64,000 nucleotides of DNA from Chloroflexi bacterium TSY (GTDB lineage: Bacteria > Chloroflexota > Anaerolineae > Caldilineales > Caldilineaceae). The notes below the pieces were generated by a model. The model had not been told where the DNA came from. It was given only the letters and a program-made list of their open reading frames with translations, and did not search any database. Positions 63,343 through 64,000 of this stretch are shown in pieces. The first letter of the stretch is position 1. Each line of letters opens with the position of its first letter. The position numbers and the translations under genes are program-made. The stretch covers positions 9,738 through 73,737 of the forward strand of contig JAHBNG010000070.1 of the NCBI GenBank assembly GCA_019217005.1, written 5' to 3'.

Positions 63343-64000
63343 TTGCAAGCATTCGATTACGTAACAGCAAATAGCATTGATGATGCCGTTCTTGCCCTCC
63401 AAAAAGGCGGCGAAACTGCACGCGTATTGGCGGGTGGAACAGACCTATTAGTGGCACTGCGCGAAGGTCGCATGAATGCCAGTACAGTCGTTGATGTCAA
63501 ACAAATTCCGGAAACCACCCAGATGACCTACAGTGCAAGTAGTGGTCTGCGTTTGGGCGCCGCCGTGCCTTGTCATCGTATGTATGATGACGCAGAAGTT
63601 GCTGCCGCCTATCCCGGTTTGATGGATGCTGCATCGCTCATCGGCGGGACCGCCATTCAAGGACGGGCAAGTATGGGAGGCAATCTCTGCAATGCTTCGC
63701 CCGCGGCTGACTCGATTCCTGCGCTCATTGCCTACAGCGCCACTTGTACAATTGCGGGACCAAATGGGCAGCGTCAAGTCGCTGTCGAAGATTTTTGCAC
63801 TGCACCAGGCCGCAATGTAGCGGGCTGGAGGAATTTCTGGTTTATATGGATATGGCAGCGCCTCCAGCTGGCTTTGGCGCTGCCTATCTACGTTTTATCC
63901 CGCGCAACGAAATGGATATCGCTGTTGTTGGTGTTGGCGCATCGGTTCAGTTGGATGAGTCGCAGCAATGTCGTTTCCGCGCGGATCGCGTTGGCTGCTG
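63343..64000 (+). pseudogene. FAD-binding subunit of a molybdenum hydroxylase, frameshifted, cut by window end
   Basis: The TTG start at 63343 follows a strong AAAGGAGGT. The product has the CoxM/XdhB-type FAD motifs VLAGGTDLLVALREGR and GGTAIQGRASMGGNLCNASPAADS. It transfers electrons from the molybdenum subunit via FAD in xanthine, CO or aldehyde dehydrogenases. The frame breaks near 63825: LEEFLVYMDMAAPPAGFGAAYLRF is in the next frame. A second break near 63970 is needed for VSARIALAA. Two indels in one gene may be decay or sequence error. Its usual partners (large Mo subunit and 2Fe-2S subunit) should lie beyond the window. The MOSC protein at 1320 may be functionally related. Confidence 0.83.

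Noticed and set aside
1..64000. assignment of the window to Poribacteria on PhyH and sulfatase content alone
   Set aside because: Those families are also expanded in sponge-associated and free-living Chloroflexota, and the SH3/TPT lipoprotein and baeRF-like protein favour Chloroflexota; no rRNA or marker set is present to decide.

Overview
The window looks like a bacterial chromosome of moderate GC, heavily colonised by transposable elements. Gene content fits a Chloroflexota-like heterotroph (Caldilineae/Anaerolineae type): a lipoprotein with Thr/Pro-rich linkers and an SH3 domain, ClpC, a baeRF-type release-factor-like protein, a fused FtsX permease, a GH4 glycosidase, and many PhyH dioxygenases, enolase-superfamily enzymes, creatininase and sulfatase genes. 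Poribacteria share much of this repertoire, so the phylum call is inference. No rRNA, tRNA or CRISPR array was seen.

Layout. 1-1239 is a truncated IS4-like element. 1320-9551 holds MOSC and a long minus-strand run: KAS III, alpha/beta hydrolase, two GT21-like glycosyltransferases, rpiA, rpe, a nuclease-tail remnant, a K+ channel and a sirtuin. 9552-18531 holds a solute-binding-like membrane protein, a DUF3604/PHP-type protein, an enolase-superfamily enzyme, a broken IS630 element and a PhyH protein whose iron motif is HTG instead of HxD. 18664-28194 holds a dying sugar ABC permease, GH4, an SH3 lipoprotein, a second PhyH, clpC, a baeRF-like protein and a 2-hydroxyacid dehydrogenase. 28379-31195 is a nest of insertions in an integrase/excisionase remnant. 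31669-37424 holds an MBL hydrolase split by two MITEs, an FtsX permease with its TetR regulator, and Mrp. 37493-46397 holds a PIN/RHH toxin-antitoxin locus split by an IS, Uma2, a RuvC-like protein, threonine dehydratase, amidase, HNH, a Phd/RelE pair and a second IS630. 46523-62912 is catabolic: Gfo/Idh oxidoreductase, PhyH, enolase, HpcH aldolase, TerC, creatininase, a split dehydrogenase, a damaged sulfatase, a fourth PhyH, an aldo-keto reductase and a lipoprotein. 63343-64000 is a frameshifted molybdo-hydroxylase FAD subunit running off the end.

The strongest signal not explained by ordinary genes is a set of small non-autonomous elements whose target duplications can be read directly. 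Family A (215 bp, 5-bp duplications, five copies) and family B (155 bp, 8-bp duplications, five copies) interrupt at least six genes. Removing element plus one duplication restores the reading frame in every coding case checked. An unclassified 1.77-kb IS has ends resembling family B. Two divergent IS630 elements share a -1 frameshift at an A-run at the same place in the protein. Several short hairpin repeats sit exactly at gene 3' ends and supply the last codons.

The non-transposon genes read as a scavenging lifestyle: uptake and cleavage of sugars and sulfated or amide substrates, oxidation by Fe(II)/2-oxoglutarate and NAD(P) enzymes, dehydration by enolase-superfamily enzymes, and aldol cleavage. 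A lipid or glycolipid operon is fused to pentose-phosphate genes. The many frameshifts and deletions suggest genome erosion, though residual assembly indels cannot be excluded.
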